Assembly (NCBI GenBank): GCA_000773965.1
Contig: JRUP01000045.1
Location: 59,969-123,968, forward strand
Origin: Enterobacter cancerogenus
GTDB lineage: Bacteria; Pseudomonadota; Gammaproteobacteria; Enterobacterales; Enterobacteriaceae
Direction: 5' to 3'
Length of the DNA stretch: 64,000 nucleotides
The notes beneath the pieces were generated by a model that saw only the letters and a list, made by a program, of their open reading frames with translations, was not told where the DNA came from and searched no databases. Both the position numbers and the translations under genes were made by a program. This document shows positions 50,733 to 59,246 of the stretch, one piece after another (position 1 is the first letter of the stretch; every line of letters starts with the position of its first letter).

Positions 50733-51096
50733 GACTAACCTCCTGAATGAGCGAATCGCTTGATTACGTCAACGCAGGAAAGTGTCGTCTTAAGCGGTGA
50801 TGGCATCAATCAACCTGAAGGTGGGATCGTTAGCCTGAGAGTAATGATTGAGATGACAGAAATTTGCGGTTGGTCAACGATTGGTGGGAATATGTGTGAG
50901 TGTTCAAAATTTGACTGCGATGATATGCATATTCATGCATATGTAATTAGACATTAATATTCAAAGAATGATCACAAAAAATGAAGAAAAGCTCATTCTC
51001 ACACCATAACTGTAATGCGCTGATTTAAAGGTTATTGTTGCATTATTTCCCGGAGGTTATGATTACCTCACACCTTGACTTATTTCGAGCTAAATC
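50733..51096. other. Divergent promoter region between mdcA and a Fic gene
   Basis: 364 bases, AT-rich on the right. It should hold the mdc promoter (left) and the Fic promoter (right). The perfect inverted repeat ATATGCAT/ATGCATAT at 50923-50942 (four-base spacer) is the clearest possible operator. No gene is credible here. Confidence 0.55.
50923..50942. promoter_or_regulatory. Candidate operator palindrome
   Basis: ATATGCAT and ATGCATAT are exact inverted repeats with ATTC between. It lies 190 bases upstream of mdcA and 154 bases upstream of the Fic gene, so either could be the target. Confidence 0.4.
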
Positions 51097-51714
51097 ATGA
51101 ATCGATACAACGTTTCAAGTAGTGAGGGTAAGTATGAGAATGAGTCTTGCGAGCAGGTTCTTCAAAATAAACTTGGGATCACTAATGCTGAAGAAATGGA
51201 TGGTGCCGAGCTGGTTTTGTTAGAGCAGCTCTATCGCTCAGTTTTCGAAGAACAATTTCCTATGAAACACATTGATGTGGCGATGATTAAATTCTGGCAT
51301 CACCGTTGGTTGGGCAACATTTACGCATGGGCTGGACAAGAGAGGACAGTAAACATTAGCAAAGGCGGCTTTATGTTTGCGCCTTCCGCTCAATTGCCAA
51401 AACTGCTGAACGATTTCGATTCGAAGTATCTTTCAAAATACACGCCTTGCTCAATCATGAGCGAAGAACAACTCATCGAAGCAATTGCAATTACGCATGT
51501 CGAGCTAATATTGATCCATCCATTTAGAGAAGGTAATGGACGATTATCACGACTTTTAGCCGATGTGATGGCGGTTCAGGCTGGTTATAAGACCTTGAAT
51601 TATCATAGCTGGGAATGCAATAAAGCCCAATACATTTCAGCTATACATTCAGGTATGTCACTGAATTACGAGCCAATGCAGCATTGGGTATGGGAGGCAT
51701 TGAGAAGCCACTAA
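51097..51714 (+). CDS. fic: Fic-domain protein (cell filamentation type) with intact catalytic motif
   Basis: 205 residues. The core is HPFREGNGRLSR with the catalytic His141, and the flap region TVNISKGGFMFAPS is present. Fic enzymes attach AMP (or other phospho groups) to Ser/Thr/Tyr of target proteins. No S-x-x-x-E-(G/N) inhibitory motif is seen in the chain, so an external antitoxin is expected. No yhfG-like gene lies upstream; the only candidate is the small convergent gene that overlaps its stop. The gene is AT-rich compared with the mdc genes beside it, which suggests acquisition. Confidence 0.87.
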   Translation: MNRYNVSSSEGKYENESCEQVLQNKLGITNAEEMDGAELVLLEQLYRSVFEEQFPMKHIDVAMIKFWHHRWLGNIYAWAGQERTVNISKGGFMFAPSAQLPKLLNDFDSKYLSKYTPCSIMSEEQLIEAIAITHVELILIHPFREGNGRLSRLLADVMAVQAGYKTLNYHSWECNKAQYISAIHSGMSLNYEPMQHWVWEALRSH

Positions 51715-51878
51715 GCCAGGCGAAGATGTGCGAATTTTTTTCGAGCGGCTTCAAGTGAGGCTTCAATTTTAGCTGATGGCTGCCCTGTTTCCACCGCCGT
51801 TGACGTTGCGACAGAGCGGGTAATGTCCGCACGAGATGGCTTTGCATAGGTGGCCTGCTCATTTCTGTTATTACTCAT
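51711..51878 (-). CDS. Small protein convergent with fic (55 aa)
   Basis: It begins MSNNRNEQATYAKPSRADIT and ends in a basic amphipathic helix (SLEAARKKFAHLRLA). The ATG has a strong ribosome-binding site (GGAGAGGG, four bases before the start). Its stop overlaps the fic stop by four bases. No family recognised, and the usual Fic inhibitory motif is not visible. By position it might be a partner of Fic, but a tail-to-tail pair would be unusual. Confidence 0.6.
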   Translation of the reverse strand: MSNNRNEQATYAKPSRADITRSVATSTAVETGQPSAKIEASLEAARKKFAHLRLA

Positions 51879-52015
51879 TTAGCCCTCTCCGTTTTGCGAT
51901 TACCTTTCGGATACAACTTAACATTCTATCAAGCTTTAAAAATAACATCACATTTTTTGATTCTGTTTCAAAAGGCCTATAAGAGCAAAATCGGCAGAAT
52001 TTTAATGCCAGATGT

Positions 52016-52039
52016 ATCGCGCCGCGGTAACGGCGCGAT
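52016..52039 (-). terminator. Hairpin downstream of the MHS transporter gene
   Basis: ATCGCGCCG (52016-52024) and CGGCGCGAT (52031-52039) pair perfectly around a six-base loop, eight bases after the MHS stop. The T-run is weak on the minus strand. Confidence 0.6.
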
Positions 52040-52047
52040 TGTTTAAT

Positions 52048-53361
52048 TTACAACGGCTTATGCGCCGTCTCTTTTGCCTTCCACAAGGCAAACAGCGTGA
52101 TCAGCAGCGCCAGCGTAACGTACAGCGACACCCACAGCGTGCTGCCCAGTTCTTTATACAACGTAGTAATAATCAACGGCGCAAACCCTCCACCGACAAT
52201 ACCTGCCAGCGTGTAAGCCAGTGATGACCCGGCATAGCGAACGTGGCTGGGAAACTGTTCCGTGACGAATGCGGCTTGTGGGCCATACATGATTGCATGG
52301 ATCAGCAGACCACCTATCACCGCCAGCACAATCAGCACCGGCTGCGTGCTGTCCAGGAGCAGGAAGAACACGAATGACCAGATGATCGCCAACACTGCGC
52401 CAGTGATGTACACCGGGCGGCGTCCCCACTTATCCGATAGCGCACCAAACATCGGGACGGTGATCGCATTCCCTATTGCGCCCAACATCGTGGCCATCAA
52501 TGCCAGCGGGCGTGGCAGTTGTAATACGGTGGTGACGTACGTCAGGGTAAATACCACCACCAGCGCGTAGAGCACATCGGAACCGATACGCGATCCCCCC
52601 GCAATCAGCAGCTGTTTCGGATAGTTGACGAACACTTCTTTCAGTGGCGTATGCGTCGTTTTTTCCGCGGCCTGCATCGCGACAAAGGTCGGCGTCTCTT
52701 CCACGCCACGGCGTAACCACAATCCAAATATCACCAGCAGCAGACTCAGCAGGAAAGGAATGCGCCAGCCCCATGCCTGGAACTGATCGGCGCTCATCAT
52801 CACCGTTACCAGCGTGATAAAACCGGTGCCAATCAAGGTGCCGCAGGAAGGCCCAACCTGCGCAAAGGAGGCATTACGGCCTCGCTTGTCGGCATCACCG
52901 TGCTCCATCGACAGTAAAACGGCACCTGCCCATTCACCGCCCAGCGCAATGCCCTGCACAAAACGCAGCGCGACCAACAGCACCGGACTCCAGATGCCCC
53001 ACACCGCATAGCCTGGCAGCAAGCCCATTAAGGCGGTGGTAACGCCCATTATCACTAGGGTGATGATCAACACGGCTTTGCGTCCTGCGACATCCCCCAG
53101 ATGACCAAACACAAAACCGCCCAGCGGACGTGAAATGTAACCTACCGCATAGGTCGAAAACGCCAGAATGGTGCCAACCAGCGGATCAAAACTGGGGAAG
53201 AACACATGGTTAAACACCAGTGCCGCCATAATGTTGTAAACGGTGAAGTCGTACCATTCCAGCGCTGTGCCGATGGAGCTAGCCGCGGCCAGGCGCCCGG
53301 TTTTCGACGCCGTCCGCTTATCACGCACCGTCTGCTGCAATGAAGAGTCTGTATTAGCCAT
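52048..53361 (-). CDS. MHS-family MFS transporter (metabolite:H+ symporter)
   Basis: 437 residues with 12 membrane helices. SIGTALEWYDFTVYNIMAAL, GHLGDVAGRKAVLIITLVIMG and ALRFVQGIALGGEWAGAVLL are the marks of the MHS branch (shikimate, alpha-ketoglutarate, proline/betaine). It is the last gene of the four-gene operon controlled by the GntR gene and presumably imports the substrate of the pathway. AGGAG precedes the ATG; it overlaps the previous gene by eight bases. Confidence 0.85.
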   Translation of the reverse strand: MANTDSSLQQTVRDKRTASKTGRLAAASSIGTALEWYDFTVYNIMAALVFNHVFFPSFDPLVGTILAFSTYAVGYISRPLGGFVFGHLGDVAGRKAVLIITLVIMGVTTALMGLLPGYAVWGIWSPVLLVALRFVQGIALGGEWAGAVLLSMEHGDADKRGRNASFAQVGPSCGTLIGTGFITLVTVMMSADQFQAWGWRIPFLLSLLLVIFGLWLRRGVEETPTFVAMQAAEKTTHTPLKEVFVNYPKQLLIAGGSRIGSDVLYALVVVFTLTYVTTVLQLPRPLALMATMLGAIGNAITVPMFGALSDKWGRRPVYITGAVLAIIWSFVFFLLLDSTQPVLIVLAVIGGLLIHAIMYGPQAAFVTEQFPSHVRYAGSSLAYTLAGIVGGGFAPLIITTLYKELGSTLWVSLYVTLALLITLFALWKAKETAHKPL

Positions 53362-53989
53362 GTGCCAACTCCTGTTTGGTTAACTGCCAGCTAAAGGCAT
53401 AGCGTTGAACATCGCCGGTCATCAATTCCGCCGCGTGTGCGGCCAGTTGGTCACAGCTTGATGCGTCACTGCAGTGGATCAGTAGCATCGGCAGCATCGG
53501 CCGCTGTTCTTTACTCTCCATCGGCAACGGAGAACTGAGCATCACATCCGGGGTCTGCAAACTGGATGCGATATAGCCCGGCGTGTGGCTAATTTGCTGC
53601 TGCCACGCGGTCAACACATCAGCATCCAGCGTGTTCAGCGTTACCACTGCCAGATGGGTGCCGGTGCCTTTGCCATGCTTGTGAGTGACCGCGCTGACGC
53701 GACGCATCGGATTAATCATCTTTTGCAGGTTCTTCACTGACCATTCGGTCTGGCGCGTGAAGGCCGCGTGATAATCCGCACTGGTAAAGGCTTCCAGCGC
53801 CTCGGTTTCATACAGGCCAAGATATTTGCGCTCGGCATTGATTGCCTGATAGCGCGTTCCGCTCAGGAAGCCAGCGATCGCTACGCGCTCCTCTACATGT
53901 TCATGGTCATACCATTGGTTGAAGTCTGCTTCGTCTTCAGCGCCAATGTTGGTAGCAACAAACAGCATGCCGTGGGGTTGAGTCATCAT
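53354..53989 (-). CDS. Dimeric alpha/beta-barrel (EthD/DUF4286-like) protein
   Basis: 211 residues formed by two ferredoxin-like halves: GMLFVATNIGAEDEADFNQWYDHEHVEERVAIAGFLSGTRY is the typical N-W-Y-x-x-E-H pattern, and HLAVVTLNTLDADVLTAWQ starts the second half. Relatives are small oxygenases, dehydratases or decarboxylases in catabolic operons. The substrate is unknown. Overlaps the amidase as TGATG. Confidence 0.7.
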   Translation of the reverse strand: MMTQPHGMLFVATNIGAEDEADFNQWYDHEHVEERVAIAGFLSGTRYQAINAERKYLGLYETEALEAFTSADYHAAFTRQTEWSVKNLQKMINPMRRVSAVTHKHGKGTGTHLAVVTLNTLDADVLTAWQQQISHTPGYIASSLQTPDVMLSSPLPMESKEQRPMLPMLLIHCSDASSCDQLAAHAAELMTGDVQRYAFSWQLTKQELAHG

Positions 53990-55332
53990 CAGGATCTCCA
54001 GTTAAGGGCAGTTTCCACGGCGAGCGACCAGCTGATTAAGCGGGCGTCATCACCATGAACAGAAGCAAGGCTTAGGCCAACCGGTGCACAACCGGTTTGG
54101 TGGCAGGGTAAAGAGAGCGCACAGCCGTCCAGCATGTTGATTACGCTGGTGTTACGCAGCATCAGAGCGTTGACTTCCATGTACTGCTGCGCATCTTCTA
54201 AAGAAGCGATGGTCGGTGCGATACGTGGCACGGTAGGCATCAGTAAGGCGTCAAAGTCTGCCAGTACGCTATTGATGCGGTGCTGCCACGCTTTGCGCTG
54301 TTGATGAAGTTCACTGGCATCTTGCTCCGTCAGCAAACTGCCGCGCTGCACACGCACTAACACTTGAGGATCGTAAGCTTCGGGTTGCGCCAGTGCGGAT
54401 TGTTGATGCCACTGCCATGCCTCGTAAGCAGTAATGCCGCCACGCGCATTCATAATGTTCAACTCATCCAGCTCTTCAAGCGGCAGTGCAATGAGGGTGG
54501 CCCCCGCCTGTTCCAGCACCGCGATAGCGTGCTTCCAGGCTTGCGCAACGTCTTCGTCGAGTCCCTCCAGCACGCGGGTCTGCGGGATAGCGAAACGAGC
54601 ACTGCGTAACTCCACCTGCTGGAGTTCAAGCGGCTGTTCCGCGATGACACTGTCCAGCAGCCAGCAGCTGCGCACGTCATGGGCAATCACGCCGATGCTG
54701 TCGAGCGAGGCAGAGAGCGGTAACGTACCCGCCTGATTGATGCGATTCGCGGTGGGTTTAAAGCCGGTCAAGCCGCACAGCGCAGCAGGAATACGCACCG
54801 ATCCACCGGTGTCAGTCCCAATGGCACCAAGGCACATGCCATCGGCGACGGCGACAGCTGCACCCGATGAAGAACCGCCTGGAATGCGTTTTTCTGCGCG
54901 CTGCCAAGGGTTGACCGGAGTGCCATAATGCGGATTGATACCCAGCCCGGAGAAGGCGAACTCCGTCATATTGGTTTTACCCACAATCGCGGCGCCTGCT
55001 TGATGTAAGCGATCGACCACGCTGGCATTCGCTGCCGCCGGTTTTTCATTTAGCAGCAAATGTGAGCCCGCGGTGGTTGGCTCGCCTTGCACATCAAACA
55101 GGTCTTTGATGCTGACGGGTAATCCATCAATGGCACTTAGAGACTGCTGGGTTTTCCAGCGCTCGCCTGCCGCGATGGCCTGCTGTGTGGCCTGTGCGGC
55201 ATAGCGTTGGGTGAAGACCAGTTCCCCTTCCTTTGCCGAATCCTGCGCCGCGTGCAATGCCGATTCAGTGAAAACTTCAGGAGAAGCATTTCCTGCCTGA
55301 AGCTGCTGACTGACTTCCCAGAGTGTGGTCAT
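53989..55332 (-). CDS. Amidase-signature family hydrolase
   Basis: 447 residues. The Ser-cisSer-Lys triad is visible: Lys in LPVSIKDLFDV, the GGSSSGAAVAVADG segment and GTDTGGSVRIPAALCGLTGFKP. Such enzymes hydrolyse amides, ureas or allophanate. The start at 55332 follows AAGGAG by seven bases; the ATG at 55338 is too close to it. It lies in the operon with DUF2848 and the MHS transporter. The substrate is open. Confidence 0.85.
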   Translation of the reverse strand: MTTLWEVSQQLQAGNASPEVFTESALHAAQDSAKEGELVFTQRYAAQATQQAIAAGERWKTQQSLSAIDGLPVSIKDLFDVQGEPTTAGSHLLLNEKPAAANASVVDRLHQAGAAIVGKTNMTEFAFSGLGINPHYGTPVNPWQRAEKRIPGGSSSGAAVAVADGMCLGAIGTDTGGSVRIPAALCGLTGFKPTANRINQAGTLPLSASLDSIGVIAHDVRSCWLLDSVIAEQPLELQQVELRSARFAIPQTRVLEGLDEDVAQAWKHAIAVLEQAGATLIALPLEELDELNIMNARGGITAYEAWQWHQQSALAQPEAYDPQVLVRVQRGSLLTEQDASELHQQRKAWQHRINSVLADFDALLMPTVPRIAPTIASLEDAQQYMEVNALMLRNTSVINMLDGCALSLPCHQTGCAPVGLSLASVHGDDARLISWSLAVETALNWRS

Positions 55333-55343
55333 TAGCATGCTCC

Positions 55344-56024
55344 TTAAGCGACCACTGGCAGCGCGCCAGTGCAGTAAGCGTGTTCCAGCGTGCGGTTCAA
55401 TTGGGGATCGTGCAGCGCCATGCGGAATTCACTGGAGGGACGAATTCCGCCAATCGCACCCAGCGTGCCGCAGGACATCGCCAATCCTTCTTTAGCCGGG
55501 CTGCCGTTCAGATAGCGGGACAGCAGATCTTGTGGTGTCAGTAATGAGGACAGCGTACCCTGCTGATAAACCACCCATTCGCCCTGCTCTTTTATCCACG
55601 AGGTCAGCTCCAGCGTATCCCAGTGCTCAACTACCTCGCTCATGCGCCAGGCTTTGCTGGCAACCGGTTTAATACAGGCCTGTTTGGAGAGGGCAACGCT
55701 GAAGGTTTCCAGATAACGATCGGTGTGATCTGAAGTGAGGGAGACCCACCATTCGCCCCGATGGAAAAACACAAAGGGCTCAGCTTCCCCGGAGGTTTCA
55801 TCGCCGACCACTTCCAGCAGTGGCTGTTGGCTCAGTTGATTGGTCGCAACGCGGTAAAACAACGGTACTGCACCGGGAGCGGGCACGCCCAGTGCCTCAA
55901 GCTCCCTGATATGGTGCAACACCGCATCACTATCGCGTCCGGCCCAACCCGCAATAATGAAATGGGAAACCTCGACATCGAGCGTGCTAACGGCTTCATC
56001 GCCGGTTGTGAAATGAAGGTGCAT
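55344..56024 (-). CDS. DUF2848 family protein
   Basis: 226 residues from the ATG at 56024 (GGAG upstream; a longer in-frame start would overlap the regulator site). It fits the fumarylacetoacetase-like DUF2848 family: HFIIAGWAGRDSDAVLHHIRELEALGV, PLFYRVATNQL and GEAEPFVFFHRGEWWVSLTSDHTDR. Possible C-C-bond hydrolase or decarboxylase. It is the first gene of the operon. Confidence 0.75.
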   Translation of the reverse strand: MHLHFTTGDEAVSTLDVEVSHFIIAGWAGRDSDAVLHHIRELEALGVPAPGAVPLFYRVATNQLSQQPLLEVVGDETSGEAEPFVFFHRGEWWVSLTSDHTDRYLETFSVALSKQACIKPVASKAWRMSEVVEHWDTLELTSWIKEQGEWVVYQQGTLSSLLTPQDLLSRYLNGSPAKEGLAMSCGTLGAIGGIRPSSEFRMALHDPQLNRTLEHAYCTGALPVVA

Positions 56025-56051
56025 GTGATGATCTCCATTTGAAAAATCACT

Positions 56052-56063
56052 GTGAAATTTCAC
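56052..56063. promoter_or_regulatory. Candidate GntR operator
   Basis: GTGAAATTTCAC is a perfect 12-base palindrome inside TCACTGTGAAATTTCACTG, which also repeats CACTGTG on each side. It lies in the divergent promoter region between the DUF2848 gene and the GntR gene. Confidence 0.6.
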
Positions 56064-56138
56064 TGTGTTTTCAATCTAGCGATTTTCATGCCAGATTTTT
56101 GTGTAATATGTCTCATTGGCAAAAAAAGGAACGTCGTG

Positions 56139-56813
56139 ATGAGTGAGTCAGTTACTGAAAATGTGAACCCAGCCAGCCGGGAAAAGAGCCTCTCTTTAAA
56201 TGAACAGGCTTATCTGGCGTTCAGGCACAAGCTCATCACGCTTCGCTACAAACCAGGGGAGTATTTAAATACCGCTCAGGTGATGGATGATTTGGCAATG
56301 GGTCGGACGCCGATCAATCAAGCGATTCATCGGCTGGCCACCGAGGGGCTGTTGCAGATCATCCCGCGCAAAGGCGTGATGGTGGCACCTTTGTCGATAG
56401 ATGATGCACTGGAGTTAATTGAGGTGAGATTGGTCAATGAAACCCTGTGTGTTGAGCTAGCCAGTCAGAAAGTCATTGATTCACACATTCAACAGCTGCG
56501 CGAACTGAACCAGCAAATCGCCAGAGCGAGCGAATCACATAGTCGCGAAGAAATGATGTTGCTGGATCGCGAATTTCATCAGGTGCTGGCCGATATCGCC
56601 GGAAACAGTCGGCTGTCAGATATTCTGAGTGTGATTCATGCGCAGGCACAGCGCTTTTGGGCGACAACGTTGTCCAATGTTGTCCATATGGATGAAGTCA
56701 TTGCGGAGCATAATGAGATTATTGACGCGCTGGAATCCGGTGACACGCAACGAGCGGCCGATGCCGCACGGTCTCATATTTTCTCGTTTAAGCGCGCCCT
56801 GCTCTCGAACTGA
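56139..56813 (+). CDS. GntR-family (FadR/FCD) transcriptional regulator
   Basis: 224 residues. The winged HTH is in the N-terminal 80 residues (LITLRYKPGEYLNTAQVMDDLAMGRTPINQAIHRLATEGLL). The FCD effector domain has the metal ligands D/H-x-x-x-H in LDREFHQVLADIAGN and EHNEIIDALESGD. The start at 56139 follows AAGGA. It probably represses the divergent amidase operon until the substrate is present. Confidence 0.88.
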   Translation: MSESVTENVNPASREKSLSLNEQAYLAFRHKLITLRYKPGEYLNTAQVMDDLAMGRTPINQAIHRLATEGLLQIIPRKGVMVAPLSIDDALELIEVRLVNETLCVELASQKVIDSHIQQLRELNQQIARASESHSREEMMLLDREFHQVLADIAGNSRLSDILSVIHAQAQRFWATTLSNVVHMDEVIAEHNEIIDALESGDTQRAADAARSHIFSFKRALLSN

Positions 56814-56917
56814 CTTCTCCGGAAATTTTCCACATGGCGAGGTGTTAAGCGCTTTTGCTGACAAGGCGCCCAGCAACCGACTCGCGGTGACTGGGCGATT
56901 CAATTTTGCTGTCGAAA

Positions 56918-57037
56918 TTAGCGGCGACTTGAAATTTTTCTGCTGTAAAAGCGCTTTTTCTTTTTACCATGAACGATGGCATAAATCGAAAATGCCAGCA
57001 CTAAACATAATACAAAAACCAAAACCAGCTGTGACAT
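56918..57037 (-). CDS. Small single-span membrane protein (39 aa)
   Basis: One hydrophobic helix (LVLVFVLCLVLAFSIYAIV) is followed by a basic tail (HGKKKKRFYSRKISSRR). AAGGCGGG lies just before the ATG. It is 11 bases after the stop of the LuxR-type gene, on the same strand, so the two may form an operon. Family not recognised. Confidence 0.6.
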   Translation of the reverse strand: MSQLVLVFVLCLVLAFSIYAIVHGKKKKRFYSRKISSRR

Positions 57038-57048
57038 GACCCGCCTTA

Positions 57049-57684
57049 TTATTGTTTACAGACAATACCTTTCGCAATATAGATCAGTGCTCGCTCAGAG
57101 AATGAACTCCTGATATGCAAACGCCTTTTGCAGTATGAAAAGTTGTTTTTTATCGTTGAATAACTTCTGTTCATTAGCGATGCAATATCCGCAATCTCAA
57201 CACCCAATGATTTCATGTAGATGATTTGCATACTTTGCAGCGATAACCTGACGGCTCTACTTTCATGCAGTATCACCGCACTCATGATGTAACACAGTAG
57301 TGCATTGGCTGATGATCTCAGCGAAACAAAATGAATACGGGAATAGATCTCGTAATTATCGTTATCCTGCGTCAGCACAAAAATAAATGCGCGTTCGCCG
57401 TATCTTTTTCTTAATACGAAAACATCATTCATTCTTGCCTCCAGAGACATCGAGCAGGCATTGACGATAATGATGGTACTGCCGGTTGGTTGCTGTGGAA
57501 ATCTCTCACGCATCATGGCTGAAATGCCGGCTACGGTATATTGGCAATCTGAATACAGCACGAGCGAACTCGTTCCCAGATTAAGTACCCTGGCGTTAGT
57601 AAGTGGCATACGAATACTCACGCAATGTTGCAATGAATTAGGTTTTTTCTGATTTACATTGGACTTAAGTCTCAAAAAAATCAT
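57049..57684 (-). CDS. LuxR-type transcriptional regulator with degenerate receiver-like N-terminus
   Basis: 211 residues. The C-terminal part (about 150-205) looks like a LuxR/GerE helix-turn-helix: GVEIADIASLMNRSYSTIKNNFSYCKRRLHIRS. The N-terminal part has no conserved Asp/Lys receiver set, only VLYSDCQYTVAGISAMMRERF, which recalls RcsA/RcsB-type proteins. An alternative start at 57609 is possible. The target is unknown. Confidence 0.65.
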   Translation of the reverse strand: MIFLRLKSNVNQKKPNSLQHCVSIRMPLTNARVLNLGTSSLVLYSDCQYTVAGISAMMRERFPQQPTGSTIIIVNACSMSLEARMNDVFVLRKRYGERAFIFVLTQDNDNYEIYSRIHFVSLRSSANALLCYIMSAVILHESRAVRLSLQSMQIIYMKSLGVEIADIASLMNRSYSTIKNNFSYCKRRLHIRSSFSERALIYIAKGIVCKQ

Positions 57685-57809
57685 ACACCTTTCATATCTT
57701 GCCGCGCAGGGTTATTTCATTTTGCTTGCGTGTTCTTAGCGGAATGCTTACGCACCAGCAATAAGACATGCCGATGCGGGGTGATTTATTCAAATAATTG
57801 GGGTTTGGA

Positions 57810-57920
57810 ATGGAAATAATCTTCGATAAATTTGAATATGAAGAATTTGGCACGCCGTTGCCAATGAACTTTACGTGCCACTCTAAAATGGTGTCTGCAT
57901 GGCAAGCGTTGCGCTGCTAA
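57810..57920 (+). CDS. Possible 36-aa peptide
   Basis: ATG with a weak GGGGTTTGGA before it; the product has an acidic stretch and no clear motif. Its 3' end lies within the terminator hairpin of the transporter gene on the other strand, which lowers its credibility. Confidence 0.2.
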   Translation: MEIIFDKFEYEEFGTPLPMNFTCHSKMVSAWQALRC

Positions 57921-57930
57921 CGGCAGCGCA
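57910..57930 (-). terminator. Terminator hairpin after the ACS transporter gene
   Basis: TGCGCTGC and GCAGCGCA form an eight-base stem with a five-base loop, just after the transporter stop. Confidence 0.6.
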
Positions 57931-57935
57931 CCCAT

Positions 57936-59246
57936 TTACTTCACACTCATCAGCCGCTCATCCGCCCCGATTTTACGTGGAGCCGACGGATTAATATCGC
58001 AGTTACGCGGCAGCAGTGCCGTAATAATCCCCGCCACCACCAGCGATCCCGCCAGCCAGCACACAGCGACATTCTGCCCGTACAGCATCGTCATAATGCC
58101 GACCAGATACGGCCCGCAGAATCCGCCCAGATTACCCAGCCCGTTGATCACACCACGCGCACCTCCCGCGACTTCTGGCGAGGCAATACGGCCGGGAATC
58201 GACCAGAACGGGCTGGTTGCCGCTTTCAGGAAGAAACCACACACCACCAGCGCAATGTAAGACGCAACGATATTGCTGTGCAGCACCACCGATGCCAGCA
58301 GCGCAGCGGCAAAGCAGAACAGGGAAACCATCACCCACAAACGGCGTTTTCCTGTGCGGTCGCTGAGCCACGAAATCGCATATATCCCCAGGATGGTGGC
58401 CACAAACGGGATTGCCGCTAACAAGCCGACCCCCGCCATATTGGTGCCGGTGAGATTTTTCAGGATGCTCGGCAGCCACAGCGTGTAGCCGTAATCGCCT
58501 GTTTGATAGAAGAAATTCAGTGCTACCAGCTTCATCAACCCCGAATTGCGGAATACCGCTTTCAGTGGCGCCTTGCTGACCGGTGCCGCATTGCGATGCA
58601 CCGCACGATCGCGCGCCAGTTCGTGCAACAGATACTCTTTTTCACGCGTGGGCAGCCAGCGCGCCTCTTCCGGCCGATCGGCAATCACCAGCCACCACAC
58701 CAGCAGCACCGCCGCAGACAGTAAACCTTCGATAATAAACAGCCAGCGCCAGTCGAGTACGTTGATGATGTAACCCGAGATCGGCGCGGTAAACATGCCA
58801 CCCAGCGGCGCGAACATCATCACGAAGGCGTTGGCGCGTCCGAGTTCTTTTTCCGGGAACCAGTTGCTGACCATGGTGAGCACCACTGGCAGCATGCCGC
58901 CTTCGGAGATACCCAGCACAAAGCGCAGCGCCAGTAGTTGATAGTGGTTGGTGACAAAGCCGGTGGCAATTGACACCACCATCCACGCGATCAGTGACCA
59001 GGCGATAAAGCGTTTACCGCTGCCGTTCACCGCGATACGTCCGCCCGGCACCTGTAAGAACAGGTAACCAATAAAGAAGATGCCGCTAACCATACCGGCC
59101 ATTTGGCTGGTGATCGCCAGGTCCTGATCCATGCCGCCCGGCAGCGCAAAGCTGATGTTTACGCGGTCCATAAACGAGATGATGCAGGTAATTAAAATCG
59201 GGGCAATAACGCGATACCAACGTGTTCCGGGGATTTTCTCGTGCAT
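57936..59246 (-). CDS. ACS-family MFS transporter (anion:cation symporter)
   Basis: 436 residues with 12 helices. MDRVNISFALPGGMDQDLAI near the start and the SEGGMLPVVLTMVSNWFPEKELGRA block mark the ACS branch, which takes up sugar acids such as galactonate, glucarate or tartrate. It is monocistronic. The membrane sugar dehydrogenase operon lies next to it on the same strand, so a sugar acid is a reasonable guess. Confidence 0.83.
   Translation of the reverse strand: MHEKIPGTRWYRVIAPILITCIISFMDRVNISFALPGGMDQDLAITSQMAGMVSGIFFIGYLFLQVPGGRIAVNGSGKRFIAWSLIAWMVVSIATGFVTNHYQLLALRFVLGISEGGMLPVVLTMVSNWFPEKELGRANAFVMMFAPLGGMFTAPISGYIINVLDWRWLFIIEGLLSAAVLLVWWLVIADRPEEARWLPTREKEYLLHELARDRAVHRNAAPVSKAPLKAVFRNSGLMKLVALNFFYQTGDYGYTLWLPSILKNLTGTNMAGVGLLAAIPFVATILGIYAISWLSDRTGKRRLWVMVSLFCFAAALLASVVLHSNIVASYIALVVCGFFLKAATSPFWSIPGRIASPEVAGGARGVINGLGNLGGFCGPYLVGIMTMLYGQNVAVCWLAGSLVVAGIITALLPRNCDINPSAPRKIGADERLMSVK

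Noticed and set aside
50760-50957. 65-codon frame in the mdcA-fic gap
   Set aside because: It covers the expected promoters and a candidate operator and has no homology that I can recognise.
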